39,115 nt of DNA from Bacteroidota bacterium (GTDB lineage Bacteria > Bacteroidota > Bacteroidia > Sphingobacteriales > Sphingobacteriaceae), in NCBI GenBank assembly GCA_013286565.1, contig JABDFM010000025.1, positions 2,307 to 41,421 on the forward strand, in the 5' to 3' direction. Every line of letters starts with the position of its first letter. Within the stretch, counting starts at the first letter, position 1. Positions 14,751-24,032 of this stretch are shown here, piece after piece. A program made the translations under genes and the position numbers. The notes below the pieces were generated by a model. That model saw only the letters and a list, made by a program, of their open reading frames with translations, ran no database searches and was not told the DNA's origin.

Positions 14751-17700
14751 TTGACTGCCTCTGCAAAAATTCGTTTATTGCTGGCTTTAGTATTTGCCAG
14801 CTTATTATTGACGGCAATTATCGTCCAAAAAACCTACACGCCTAAAAATAACCTGTATCAAACCGCGCAAACACTTGAGGATAACCTGCAAAAAAAGGAA
14901 ACTTTTGTAAATGATATCATAAATGACAGGGAAAGCTTTGATAAATTAAAGACGGTCGAAAATGATGAGAAAGAAGGTCTCAAAACCATTAAAACCTTCA
15001 CTACCGATGAAAATATATGGGCCCTGACATTCAAAAATGATCATTTAGCTTTTTGGAGCGGTATAAAAGTGATACCCAAGCATCCCGAGTTGATCCGTGA
15101 GGGATACTCGTTTTCAAAAGAGCCAAACGGGTATTATGAAATAATAAAAAAAAGCGAGGGTAGGTTTTCAGCTATCTTTCTTATTCCTATCAAATTAAAC
15201 TACCCTTTCCAGAATAAATTCCTTAAAAATACTTTTGCTAAAAATTTATTGAATGATAACAATATTGAAATAGCGGATTTTACAGACAGGACCACTTATG
15301 ATATTCATAGCACCGACCATACTTACCTGTTCTCGGTAAAGGTAAAACAGAATCAGGTTAGTCATAAGTTCTTCTATTTCGAGGTAATAGTTTGGGGGTT
15401 ATGTTTGATCGTTTTGTGCCTGCTGATACACAATATTTGCAATTATATCGCCGACAAGGGGTATGTATATCTGTCATTTGTTCTCTTGGGCACATTTATA
15501 ACCCTGGTCAGGTTCATTAACCTGCATTATGGATGGCCCGATTTTACTTATAGGCCCGATATTTTCGACCCTCTCCTTTATGGCTCCGGGGATCTTTACC
15601 CCACATTCGGCGACTTTTGTATCAACATATTGAGTATTAGTTGGTTTACCACCTTTGTTTACCGCCATAAGGATAAACTATTAAAACACGTTTTCAATAA
15701 AATTGCCGGTTATGCGATCGTAGTTGCAGGCGTTTTAATTTTGCTTATAAGTTCCACTTCTTTATTGAGGTTGTTCCATGGGTTGGTTATTCATTCAGGG
15801 ATCAGCTTTGATGTAAATAATGTACTTAACCTTTCGGGTCTCAGCATCATTGGGGTGTTAATGCTATGTTTCGCTTTTTTGATATTCTATTTGTTAACCG
15901 AAATAATCCTGACAATATGCACCAGGCTTTCAGTTCCGGTTTCGCATCAAATTACATTATTCTTATTGGGTATAGCCACAAGTACTTTAATTACGGCTAT
16001 ATATAGCGATGGCTTTACTTTGTTTTATATACTTTCGGCAGTTTGGGTGTTTATCAGGGCGTATGCCTACAGGTACGATCATGGCAAGATCACATCAGGC
16101 GCGCTGGTCAGTATCATATTGCTGTGCTCTATTGTTTCATCAATAAAACTTAATCATTTCCAGTCCATCAAAGAGGAAGAAACCCGTAAAGGACTGGTTC
16201 AGAAACTGGTAACGCCTGATGATCACCCGGCAGATGATATTTTCAGAAAAATCGAAAAACAAATACTCACTGATCCCTTTATCAAACAATACTTTAGCGA
16301 TACTACCCACCATAACGATTATTTAAAAAACTATTTTCAGAAACAGTATTTTGACGGCTATTTAACCAAATATGAGCTAAAAATAAACGAGTATAACAGT
16401 AAAGATGTGCCTTTGTCGATAGACAAAAACCTGGCGTTAAATGACTTTAAAGAAATGGTGATTTTTAACTCCTATTTTAAGGTCCCTGATACAAAATATT
16501 TTTATCGCGATAACGAAACCTTCGGCGTACAGAGTTATTTGGCCATGCTGCCGGTATTTGATGGCGATAATAGCCTGGGAATGATCGTTATTCAATTACA
16601 ATCAAAATCATTACAGGGCGAAAACTCATTCCCCGAATTGTTGGTCGAAGGTAAAGATCAATCGGTTGATGATTTTAAAAACTACTCCTACGCCTTTTAT
16701 GCTGATGGCAAACTGATCAGCCAGAAAGGTAAATATGTTTACAGCCTGGTCAATAACGAATTTAAGGGTAAGGCTAAGGAATACCTGTTTAAAACAACCA
16801 GCAGTAACGAACCATCAAGATATAATTTTTCGAGCAGGTATAGTCATTTGATCTATCAGCCCAGTAAGCGCAACCTGGTCGTTATAAGTAAGGAGGAGGA
16901 CGTTGTTCTCAATACAATTACCTCTGTCACTTTCTTTTTTATAGTTTTCTTATTTTTTAGCGTGTTTGTTATCACAATAAGATGGCTATTGGCCCGGATA
17001 AAGATATTATACAGGAAAGACAATTACTTTCAATGGGTACTTAGCCTCAACTTTGATAAGATCCTTTACAAAACCCGCATCCAGTTTTCTATAGTTTTAG
17101 CAGTGGTGATCACCCTGGTATTGGTAGGTGTAATAACCTACATATCCATCATTGATCAATACAACGAGCAGCAGGACACCATGATAAGCGACAAGATATC
17201 CAGGATAGCCAAAGCTTTTGAAGATGGCAACTTTAACAATGCCATCAATCATATTAATGAGGATGTCCAGGTCAGGTTTGATGCATTTGCCAATACTTAT
17301 GCCACCGATCTTACTTTCTTTAATACCAGGGGAGAAGAACTGATCTCCACACAGCCCAAAATTTATGAGTATGGTTTACTTGCCAGGCGGATACATGCCA
17401 GGGCATATATTTATTTAAATAAATTTCAAAAATCAGAGTATATAAATAACGAGATAGTAGGCGAGTTGAATTATAAAGCGGCTTATGTGCCGATAAAAAA
17501 TTCAAAAGAGGTTACTGTGGGTTATTTAGAGCTGCCATATTTTTCGAACGAGGCCGACTATAAGCAACGCGTAGGCTCATTGCTGAATGCCATGATCAAT
17601 ATTTATGCGTTGATCTTTATCGCTATTGGCCTGCTGGCCATCATTATAGCCAGGCAGATCACCAACCCGTTAAATATTATTCAGCTTAGCCTGAGCAAAA

Positions 17701-18497
17701 CTATTTATGGCCAAAAGAACGAACCCATCAAATGGAAACGTAATGATGAGATAGGTGAATTGATAACGGAATATAATAATATGATTGCCGCTTTGGAGCT
17801 TAGCGCCCAAAGACTCGCGCAATCAGAAAGGGAAAGCGCCTGGCGCGAAATGGCAAAGCAGGTTGCCCATGAGATCAAAAACCCGTTGACGCCATTAAAA
17901 CTTGGTTTGCAGCTGCTTGAGAAATCGTGGAGGGATAAAGACCCGAAATTTGACCAGAAGTTTGAAAGGTTTAGCAAGTCGTTTGTTGAACAGATCGAGA
18001 GCCTCGCATCAATTGCATCAGAATTTTCGGCCTTTGCAAAAATGCCCGACACGCGGATCGTGCATATTGATATTTTTGATATGCTGACCCAGGCCGTCAA
18101 TATTTTCAATCAAATGGATAATGTTAAAATTTTATTCACCGCACCCACCAAACCATTTTTTATCAATGCGGACCGCGACCAGCTATTGCGAAGTTTTAAC
18201 AACTTGCTAAAGAACGCTATCGAGGCTACGCCATACGGAAGGCCGGGTATAATTGAGATCAACTACCTGATCACGAATAAAAACATCCTGCTCAGTATAA
18301 AGGATAATGGAAATGGCATACCGGAAAACCTTCGCGAAAAAATATTTGAGCCTAATTTCACCACTAAAAGTTCTGGCACGGGCCTGGGCCTCGCATTTGT
18401 AAAAAACTCTATTGAAAATGCCGGTGGTAAGGTATGGTTCGAAACCGTTATCGGTACTGGCACTACCTTTTATTTCAGTCTACCCGAGGCTGTCTGA
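14751..18497 (+). CDS. Large polytopic NtrY-like sensor histidine kinase
   Basis: About 1,248 residues if translation starts at the TTG at 14751; the frame is open back to a GTG at 14706, but that is inside a terminator. The first membrane helix follows at once ([15 protein letters not shown]). After an extracytoplasmic region come some seven helices between about 210 and 475, a second long sensor region, further helices around 730 and 780, a third loop, and a last helix before a HAMP-like linker (about 970-1020). The kinase core has the H box [14 protein letters not shown] (His1040), N box [11 protein letters not shown] and G boxes DNGNGIPE and [12 protein letters not shown]. The H box resembles NtrY. 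No regulator gene is adjacent. The ligand is unknown. Confidence 0.88.
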   Translation: MTASAKIRLLLALVFASLLLTAIIVQKTYTPKNNLYQTAQTLEDNLQKKETFVNDIINDRESFDKLKTVENDEKEGLKTIKTFTTDENIWALTFKNDHLAFWSGIKVIPKHPELIREGYSFSKEPNGYYEIIKKSEGRFSAIFLIPIKLNYPFQNKFLKNTFAKNLLNDNNIEIADFTDRTTYDIHSTDHTYLFSVKVKQNQVSHKFFYFEVIVWGLCLIVLCLLIHNICNYIADKGYVYLSFVLLGTFITLVRFINLHYGWPDFTYRPDIFDPLLYGSGDLYPTFGDFCINILSISWFTTFVYRHKDKLLKHVFNKIAGYAIVVAGVLILLISSTSLLRLFHGLVIHSGISFDVNNVLNLSGLSIIGVLMLCFAFLIFYLLTEIILTICTRLSVPVSHQITLFLLGIATSTLITAIYSDGFTLFYILSAVWVFIRAYAYRYDHGKITSGALVSIILLCSIVSSIKLNHFQSIKEEETRKGLVQKLVTPDDHPADDIFRKIEKQILTDPFIKQYFSDTTHHNDYLKNYFQKQYFDGYLTKYELKINEYNSKDVPLSIDKNLALNDFKEMVIFNSYFKVPDTKYFYRDNETFGVQSYLAMLPVFDGDNSLGMIVIQLQSKSLQGENSFPELLVEGKDQSVDDFKNYSYAFYADGKLISQKGKYVYSLVNNEFKGKAKEYLFKTTSSNEPSRYNFSSRYSHLIYQPSKRNLVVISKEEDVVLNTITSVTFFFIVFLFFSVFVITIRWLLARIKILYRKDNYFQWVLSLNFDKILYKTRIQFSIVLAVVITLVLVGVITYISIIDQYNEQQDTMISDKISRIAKAFEDGNFNNAINHINEDVQVRFDAFANTYATDLTFFNTRGEELISTQPKIYEYGLLARRIHARAYIYLNKFQKSEYINNEIVGELNYKAAYVPIKNSKEVTVGYLELPYFSNEADYKQRVGSLLNAMINIYALIFIAIGLLAIIIARQITNPLNIIQLSLSKTIYGQKNEPIKWKRNDEIGELITEYNNMIAALELSAQRLAQSERESAWREMAKQVAHEIKNPLTPLKLGLQLLEKSWRDKDPKFDQKFERFSKSFVEQIESLASIASEFSAFAKMPDTRIVHIDIFDMLTQAVNIFNQMDNVKILFTAPTKPFFINADRDQLLRSFNNLLKNAIEATPYGRPGIIEINYLITNKNILLSIKDNGNGIPENLREKIFEPNFTTKSSGTGLGLAFVKNSIENAGGKVWFETVIGTGTTFYFSLPEAV

Positions 18498-18512
18498 TGG
18501 TTGGTGAAGCAT

Positions 18513-18550
18513 AAAAAAACCTGCTTGTTCTGATACAAGCAGGTTTTTTT
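18513..18550. terminator. Bidirectional terminator between convergent genes
   Basis: A seven-A run, CCTGCTTG (18520-18527), an 8-base loop, CAAGCAGG (18536-18543) and a seven-T run form a symmetric structure. It can end the histidine kinase transcript on the plus strand and the coiled-coil gene on the minus strand. Confidence 0.92.
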
Positions 18551-18568
18551 ATGATAAGATAATTCCTT

Positions 18569-19486
18569 TTATTTTAAACTGAATGTGCTGCCCTTACCCA
18601 TGCTTGCACCATCGGCGTATAACAATACCGTATAAGTGCCTTTCTGGAAAGGCAGGGTTGGGTTCACCCAGTCAATAGTATAGGTGGTACCATCATCCTT
18701 AAAATCAATGGATGTTTTGTAGGTGTATTGCAGATCTTGCCCATCGGCTGTAAAAGACTGTGAGTCTGACGCGGTGATCAAGTTGCCGGTAGGGTCAATG
18801 ATGCGTACATAAATATCATGCATCGATTTATCCGCAAGAGTATTGCTTGCAACAGTAAAGTTGATCTTGATCTTTTTAGCAGGGCTTGCACGGGTTACAT
18901 CCACTTCCTTGCCGCTTCCTTTTATTTTGTAAGCAACAATACTGGTGCTGCCCACTTTTAAAGCCTGCCCTATCTTCACTTTGGTGTCGAGGTCCTGGTT
19001 TTGTTTTTGTAAGGTAGTGGCTTTATCACTAACAGTGGCCAGGTTGGTTTTAAGCGTATCCCTTTCGCTTGTTAAAGATGTATTTTGTTTTTTTAGTTCT
19101 TCAATATCAGCAGTGTATTTGGTAACAAAATACCTCAGTTGTTTTACGTCTTCTTTGGCTTTTCCAAGTTCGGCAGAGGTTAGCTTTCCTTTGGCCAGTT
19201 CTACGCGCAATGTTTTGATCTTTGCTTGCAGAGAATCATTTTTTGCCCGCATTTCTACTGACATTTTTGCTTTACCGGTGTTTACCTGTTCTATTTGATT
19301 TTCAAGACTGTCTAGTTCGCTTGTTAATCTTTCTTTTTCGTGATCTACGTAAACAATCTTTTGGTCCGACTTATTTTTTTGAAGATACAGGTACACATCA
19401 GTTCCCAGCAAAGCCAAAACCACAACAATCAGAAAATAGATTACGTTTGAATTTTTTTTAGGTGTTTGCCCAGATTGATTTTCCAT
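18569..19486 (-). CDS. Membrane-anchored coiled-coil protein with C-terminal beta domain
   Basis: 305 residues. A short polar N-terminus with basic residues leads to one membrane helix (about 15-36). Then comes a long charged coiled coil (about 45-175) rich in Leu, Glu and Lys heptads, and a C-terminal domain of about 120 residues with strands such as IKINFTVASN, HDIYVRIIDPTGN and GTYTVLLYADG, which looks like an immunoglobulin-like fold. The arrangement suggests a periplasmic beta domain held away from the inner membrane by the coiled coil. No known family is recognised beyond Bacteroidota hypothetical proteins. Single gene, convergent with the kinase. Confidence 0.75.
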   Translation of the reverse strand: MENQSGQTPKKNSNVIYFLIVVVLALLGTDVYLYLQKNKSDQKIVYVDHEKERLTSELDSLENQIEQVNTGKAKMSVEMRAKNDSLQAKIKTLRVELAKGKLTSAELGKAKEDVKQLRYFVTKYTADIEELKKQNTSLTSERDTLKTNLATVSDKATTLQKQNQDLDTKVKIGQALKVGSTSIVAYKIKGSGKEVDVTRASPAKKIKINFTVASNTLADKSMHDIYVRIIDPTGNLITASDSQSFTADGQDLQYTYKTSIDFKDDGTTYTIDWVNPTLPFQKGTYTVLLYADGASMGKGSTFSLK

Positions 19487-19821
19487 AGCGGTTTTTTTTA
19501 GTTTTTAATTTGGAGTTTAGTAAAGGCTGTTTAACAGCCAATCAGCAAATAAATTATACTTCTTTAAGCTTTAAAGGCGTAAATATTTTTGATGTAACAG
19601 GAATCTTAATCAATTGTTTACATCCTTGTAAAAATAATTAGGCGCAAAAATGAGAAAAATATGACAAATGATTTCTTTCATAGGCTATAATTTCTCGGCA
19701 GATGCGGGTTAAAAGTAAGTACAAAATAGTAAAAACCCAAAAAGCAGCCATAATTTCATCATACAATAAAGAAACAGCTGGATGAGTTTATATCTTTGCA
19801 GCTTTTAAAATAGGCCTACGG
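19487..19821. other. 335-base intergenic region between divergent genes
   Basis: AT-rich. It contains a small hairpin at 19525-19539 (GGCTGTT and AACAGCC) and an exact -7 box before the 19822 gene. No small gene or further structure was seen, and no clear minus-strand promoter for the coiled-coil gene. Confidence 0.6.
19791..19798 (+). promoter_or_regulatory. -7 promoter box for the GHL10 gene
   Basis: TATCTTTG matches TAnnTTTG exactly, 23 bases before the ATG at 19822, so the 5' leader would be about 18 bases. No TTTG at the -33 position. Confidence 0.55.
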
Positions 19822-21417
19822 ATGCGTGTACACAGATATTTTCTCCTTCTTATTTCTACCCTTTTTATCTTTCTTCTTAATGCAAGGGCACAAACAGATA
19901 CTACACATATTATCAAAACAGATACCACACACGTTATCAAAATAAAACCAATTGTTAAAACAGAGCCCAAACGCGAGTTCAGGGGAGTGTGGATAGCTAC
20001 GGTGGTAAATATCGACTGGCCAAGCGACGTTCATTTATCGTCAGACAAACAAAAACAACAATTAATAGCCATACTGGATGCCGACCAAAGAGCGGGTATT
20101 AATGCTATCATGTTGCAGGTGCGCCCTGCTGCCGACGCTTTTTACGCCAAGGGTACCGAGCCATGGTCGCGGTGGTTGAGCGGTAAACAGGGGCAGGCGC
20201 CCGACCCGTTTTATGACCCGCTTGAATTTGCTATAACAGAGGCCCACAAACGGGGGATAGAGGTTCATGCCTGGTTTAATCCCTATCGAGCAACTTTTGA
20301 TAGTAATTTTAAAAGCCTTAGTCCAAACCATATTACCAATTTGCAGCCGGGGTGGTTCTTCGTTTATGGCGGTATCAAATTGTTTAACCCCGGTTTGCCC
20401 GAGGTGCGCGATTATATTATACAGGTGATATTAAACGTGGTTGATAATTATGATATCGACGGCGTACACATGGATGATTATTTTTACCCTGATGCCGAAG
20501 CAGGTCAGAAAATAGCCGACGATACAGCATTTAGAAAATACGGCGGCAATTTTACTGACATTAAAGACTGGCGCCGTAATAATGTGGATGTGCTGGTACA
20601 AAGGCTGGGCGATAGTATCCATGATCATAAACCTGAAATGAAATTCGGTATCAGCCCAAGCGGGATATGGAAAAATATAAGGCAGGACCCTGAAGGTTCC
20701 AAAACAAACGGCAGGGATTCTTATTACGAACAATATGCCGATACCCGCAAATGGATAAAAGAAGGCTGGATAGATTACATCGCGCCGCAGATATACTGGC
20801 AGTTCGGGCATCGCCTGGCTGCATTTGAAAGCCTTGTTGATTGGTGGAGCGATAATACTTTTGGTCGGCATTTGTATGTGGGGCAGGCGCCTTACCGGGC
20901 TTTCGAGCCAAAATCAAGGGCGTTTAAAAACCCATCCGAATTACCAAACCAGTTAAGGTATATCAGGAATAACCCGCGGGTGCAGGGCAGTATCTATTTC
21001 AGCCAAAACTCGCTGATGCGTAACCCGATTGGCTTTACTGATTCGCTAAGAACCAATTTCTACAAATACCCCGCATTGCCGCCGGTAATGCTGTGGCTCG
21101 ATTCCGTTCCGCCAAATGCCCCAAAAAACCTGGTAGCTAAACCAAGTACTGGAGGGGTAATGCTAAACTGGAACACACCGGATACGGCAAAGGATGGAGA
21201 GTCTGTTTATGGTTACGTAGTTTATCGTTTTGCCGGGACAGATTCTGTTGATTTGAACAATCCTAAATATATCCTGCATATTGCATACAATGCCGATACA
21301 GCTTATGAGGATAAAACAACAGAAAGGGGCAAAACCTATCTATATGTAGTTACCGCGATCGACAGGATCAAAAATGAAAGTGACCCAACGCCAACCGTCG
21401 CGGCAACAACCAATTGA
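19822..21417 (+). CDS. Secreted glycoside hydrolase-like protein (GHL10/DUF187) with fibronectin-type tail
   Basis: 531 residues. The signal peptide (residues 1-23, ending NARAQ) is followed by a short repeat (DTTHIIKT, DTTHVIKI), then a TIM-barrel of the family-10 glycosyl-hydrolase-like type (about 50-420). Visible motifs are FRGVWIATVVNIDWP, INAIMLQVRPAADAFY, GIEVHAWFNPYR, YDIDGVHMDDYFYP, FGISPSGIW and IDYIAPQIYW. The acidic residues in VHMDDYFYP and the tryptophans line the expected cleft. The last 100 residues (PPNAPKNLVAKPS, VYGYVVYRF, TYLYVVTAID) are a fibronectin type III domain. Relatives such as YngK are thought to act on cell-surface or peptidoglycan glycans; the substrate here is inferred, not shown. 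Confidence 0.9.
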   Translation: MRVHRYFLLLISTLFIFLLNARAQTDTTHIIKTDTTHVIKIKPIVKTEPKREFRGVWIATVVNIDWPSDVHLSSDKQKQQLIAILDADQRAGINAIMLQVRPAADAFYAKGTEPWSRWLSGKQGQAPDPFYDPLEFAITEAHKRGIEVHAWFNPYRATFDSNFKSLSPNHITNLQPGWFFVYGGIKLFNPGLPEVRDYIIQVILNVVDNYDIDGVHMDDYFYPDAEAGQKIADDTAFRKYGGNFTDIKDWRRNNVDVLVQRLGDSIHDHKPEMKFGISPSGIWKNIRQDPEGSKTNGRDSYYEQYADTRKWIKEGWIDYIAPQIYWQFGHRLAAFESLVDWWSDNTFGRHLYVGQAPYRAFEPKSRAFKNPSELPNQLRYIRNNPRVQGSIYFSQNSLMRNPIGFTDSLRTNFYKYPALPPVMLWLDSVPPNAPKNLVAKPSTGGVMLNWNTPDTAKDGESVYGYVVYRFAGTDSVDLNNPKYILHIAYNADTAYEDKTTERGKTYLYVVTAIDRIKNESDPTPTVAATTN

Positions 21418-21428
21418 CATAGAAATCA

Positions 21429-21459
21429 GATTTGACAACTTTTAAAAAGTTGTCAAATC
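21429..21459. repeat. 15-bp-arm palindrome, left copy
   Basis: GATTTGACAACTTTT and its exact complement, separated by one A. It is followed by TTTTAAAGAGCTGCCACT. A near copy with the same following sequence lies at 21712-21763, so the two form a direct repeat around the composite hairpin element. Confidence 0.85.
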
Positions 21460-21512
21460 TTTTAAAGAGCTGCCACTGCTATTAAAAACTGCCACTTATT
21501 GATTTTAGAAGG

Positions 21513-21672
21513 ATCGCCCCGTCAGGAGCGAAATGTTGGTAGAATAATAAAAACAAACCATTTTCCGTGCCGTAGGTACGAAACTGGAAGGCTGGCCAGG
21601 TGATGTACCTACGGCACATGGAATTTTTAAATGGTGTGTTTCTACCAACATTGGACCCCGATGGGGTCGATC
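21513..21672. repeat. Composite palindromic element A (MITE-like)
   Basis: A 160-base near-palindrome. From the outside in: GATCG and CGATC ends; two small hairpins (21515-21530, and GACCCC with GGGGTC at 21654-21668); arms AATGTTGGTAGA (21532-21543) and its exact complement (21641-21652); then AAACAAACCATTT with one mismatch; and innermost GTGCCGTAGGTAC (21567-21579) with its exact complement (21605-21617). No coding frame. The same design recurs at 32633-32776. Confidence 0.85.
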
Positions 21673-21711
21673 AAAAAAGAAGTATTAAACAACAGGTTAT
21701 TGTAAGCTTAT

Positions 21712-21740
21712 ATTTGACAACTTTTTGAAAGTTGTCAAAT
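21712..21740. repeat. Palindrome, right copy
   Basis: ATTTGACAACTTT and its complement with a 3-base centre, followed by an AAAGAACTGCCACT stretch as after the left copy. It lies just past the end of the DUF1835 gene and may serve as its terminator. Confidence 0.8.
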
Positions 21741-21767
21741 CCTTCAAACTAAAGAACTGCCACTATT

Positions 21768-22556
21768 TTATAGGCTGATCATTTTCTTGTCAACGAGTCT
21801 CTTAAGATAGATATCAATTTCCGCATCGCCCATGCCGTATATTTTTTCTGTTTGCCAAAAGGCATCGTAAATTTCAAGCCTTGAGGTGATGCCGCCATTA
21901 TAAATATCCAGCAGTTTTTGTTCGATATAATTTAAGCCATTGTTGTTGAACCTGATGCGTTTCAGGTACGCCTGCAATGCTGCTTTGAGCGAAGGCAGGT
22001 TGCCCCAGAAAGTGTTTTCATCGAGCCATTTTTCTAAAGAGGTATCATCCCCGTTTACGTACAGCTTCCATGCCTGCGATGCCAAAGTAAATTCCCATTC
22101 GTTAAGCCTCATGCGGTCGTCATACAGGTCTTCCAATTGCTCGCTGTTCAATTGTCCCATTCCCCTGAAATCTTCTACACCCGGATATTCTTCCGGGCAT
22201 ACTAAATAAATTGCCGGGGCCGAAAGGTCGGTTTTCTTACTCAATAAAGCCAGTACGCCAAGCATGTTGGCCTGGCAATGCAGGTCGAACTCAAACCACA
22301 GGTTGATCTCATCATAAGGCTCGCTTAACTTTTCCAATGGATTAACCACTTTTCCGCGGTAATTATCGGAGGTGTCATTAAAAGTCTGACGTATCCATTC
22401 CGAGCGTATATTCCAGAAATCAGCCGATGAAATATCCTCCAGCAAAGGCCCCTGCGAAAGTATTTCGCGCCAAACCAGTATATCGCCTTCAAGCCCGGTT
22501 TCTTCAAAACTGTAAGCGGTGGCGTCGCCGTTGAGGATATGGAGGATGGAGTTCAT
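21768..22556 (-). CDS. DUF1835 domain protein
   Basis: 262 residues. The N-terminal ILHILNGDATAYSFEE and GDILVWREILSQGPL are the signature of DUF1835, a domain of unknown function found in stand-alone Bacteroidota and Firmicutes proteins. LLSKKTDLSAPAIYLVCPEEYPG and a helical C-terminus with WLDENTFWGNLPSLKAAL and RLEIYDAFWQTE follow. No signal peptide or membrane helix, so cytoplasmic. Divergent from the 22614 gene across 57 bases. No function can be given. Confidence 0.85.
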   Translation of the reverse strand: MNSILHILNGDATAYSFEETGLEGDILVWREILSQGPLLEDISSADFWNIRSEWIRQTFNDTSDNYRGKVVNPLEKLSEPYDEINLWFEFDLHCQANMLGVLALLSKKTDLSAPAIYLVCPEEYPGVEDFRGMGQLNSEQLEDLYDDRMRLNEWEFTLASQAWKLYVNGDDTSLEKWLDENTFWGNLPSLKAALQAYLKRIRFNNNGLNYIEQKLLDIYNGGITSRLEIYDAFWQTEKIYGMGDAEIDIYLKRLVDKKMISL

Positions 22557-22613
22557 GGATAGATAAGTATATTAATGCTAAAGAGTTTTATTTATATCTT
22601 AGATTACTAAATT

Positions 22614-23075
22614 ATGGATTACCCCATCAATTATAAAAGCATTACCAGCAAAACAGAATTCCATTCTGAAGTAATTGAATTATATAAGAAAGCCGAAAAT
22701 TACCTAAATAGTTTTGAATGGTGCCAGGAGATAAGAAGTGTTAATCTTTACACTAATATCGGGAGAGTATTTTGTATATTTCTTTTTGAGATTGAAAATA
22801 CAGCAAGTAGCGAAGATGATTTTTTATGGATAATTGTCGGGGATATTCCATCAATGTATTTGGACACTTTTGGGATTAAAACGACAAAAGAAGTAGTTGA
22901 AAATTATGTGGGGTTAGCTGAAGACTGGATAAATAATATTAAGGCAGGAATTAGTGTTGATGACTGCTATCCCTTCAACGCGGAGCCGACTTTAGAACTA
23001 GCAGAATTACTTGAGAAAAAGGTTACTTTTATGAAAAGCGAGTTGATTGATAATATTGACGACATCACACTGTAA
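22614..23075 (+). CDS. Conserved-looking protein of unknown function
   Basis: 153 residues, acidic, no signal peptide or membrane helix. The middle (DDFLWIIVGDIPSMYLDTFG) followed by a long helix (KEVVENYVGLAEDWINNI) and DCYPFNAEPTLELAELLEKKV gives an alpha/beta fold. Its size and acidity are like those of stand-alone immunity-type proteins of Bacteroidota, but no toxin gene is near and I cannot name the family with certainty. It is clearly more AT-rich than lpxH and prfA next to it, a possible sign of transfer. Confidence 0.65.
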   Translation: MDYPINYKSITSKTEFHSEVIELYKKAENYLNSFEWCQEIRSVNLYTNIGRVFCIFLFEIENTASSEDDFLWIIVGDIPSMYLDTFGIKTTKEVVENYVGLAEDWINNIKAGISVDDCYPFNAEPTLELAELLEKKVTFMKSELIDNIDDITL

Positions 23076-23079
23076 GTTT

Positions 23080-23120
23080 AAATCCGAAATCAGAGATCCG
23101 ACATCCGAAATTCCAAATCT
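23080..23120. repeat. Diverged AAATCCG-type repeat
   Basis: AAATCCGAAATC, GAGATCCGACATCCGAAATTCC and AAATC follow one another just before the lpxH promoter. It is the same kind of sequence as the exact AAATCCG tandem repeat inside mqnB, but partly decayed. Confidence 0.7.
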
Positions 23121-23133
23121 CCCCCCAATACCG

Positions 23134-23141
23134 TACTTTTG
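23134..23141 (+). promoter_or_regulatory. -7 promoter box for lpxH
   Basis: TACTTTTG matches TAnnTTTG exactly and ends only six bases before the ATG at 23148. Transcription would start at or next to the start codon, giving a leaderless message. A TTG at 23139 that opens the frame lies inside the box and is not a likely start. Confidence 0.55.
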
Positions 23142-23147
23142 CCACCA

Positions 23148-23903
23148 ATGTCAACCCGCAACAAACTTTATTTCGCATCCGACTTTCATTTAGGCGCCCC
23201 AAGTTATGCGTCGAGCCGCGAACGTGAAGCACGGCTGGTACGGTGGCTGGATATGATCAAAGCGGATGCCGCCGAGGTTTTTATCATGGGCGATGCTTTG
23301 GATTTCTGGTTCGAATATAGGACAGTAGTGCCCAAAGGATATGTGCGCTTTTTTGGCAAGTTGGCCGAACTGGCGGACGCTGGTGTTAAGATCTATATGT
23401 TCAAAGGCAACCACGATATGTGGATGTTCGATTATTTCACCAAAGAGTTTGGCGCGACCATCATCACTAACGAATTGGTGATAGAGCGTAACGGTAAAAA
23501 ATTCTTCCTCCATCACGGCGACGGCCTCGGGCCGGGCGATCGCTCTTATAAATTCTTAAAAAAGATATTCAGGAGCCGCTTATGCCAATGGCTGTTCGCA
23601 CGCATCCACCCAAATTTCGGGGTAGGGTTAGCTAATTATTGGTCCAGCCATAGCCGTGTCGCTAATGAAAAAATAGCCGCCATCATACTGGCCCGGCAGG
23701 AGTATTTAGTGATCTTTTGTCGCGAAACATTAAAAAAGGAATATTACGATTACCTGGTTTTCGGTCACCGTCACAGGCCCTTGGATATTCAGCTTGACGA
23801 GCACAGCCGCTATATTAACCTGGGCGAATGGATAAGTTACAATTCGTACGCTGTGTTTGACGGAACAGATCTCAGGCTCGAATACTTCGAAAAACCCTTG
23901 TAA
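23148..23903 (+). CDS. lpxH: UDP-2,3-diacylglucosamine pyrophosphatase
   Basis: 251 residues from the ATG at 23148. It is a calcineurin-type metallophosphoesterase. It hydrolyses UDP-2,3-diacylglucosamine to lipid X and UMP, the fourth step of lipid A synthesis at the inner membrane. Metal-binding motifs are complete: SDFHLG (Asp12, His14), GDALDFWFEY, GNHDMW, HHGDG and GHRHRP. LpxH is favoured over a generic phosphoesterase by its length and by FLKKIFRSRLCQWLFARIHP, an amphipathic lid-like segment. Its presence fits a Gram-negative outer membrane. Confidence 0.9.
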   Translation: MSTRNKLYFASDFHLGAPSYASSREREARLVRWLDMIKADAAEVFIMGDALDFWFEYRTVVPKGYVRFFGKLAELADAGVKIYMFKGNHDMWMFDYFTKEFGATIITNELVIERNGKKFFLHHGDGLGPGDRSYKFLKKIFRSRLCQWLFARIHPNFGVGLANYWSSHSRVANEKIAAIILARQEYLVIFCRETLKKEYYDYLVFGHRHRPLDIQLDEHSRYINLGEWISYNSYAVFDGTDLRLEYFEKPL

Positions 23904-23963
23904 TTCAAGTGTAATAACATCATCCGTAGCTTCCCTATACTTAAAATTGTGCTTAAAATTTCG

Positions 23964-23971
23964 TATTTTTG
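23964..23971 (+). promoter_or_regulatory. -7 promoter box for prfA
   Basis: TATTTTTG matches TAnnTTTG exactly, 61 bases before the prfA ATG at 24033. A TTG at 23947-23949 is closer than the usual -33 spacing, so only the -7 part is convincing. Confidence 0.5.
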
Positions 23972-24032
23972 TGCGATTTTTAAAAATCAAATTCAATACA
24001 CTCTCTTCAGAGAGGGATTTAGGTAAAGTATT

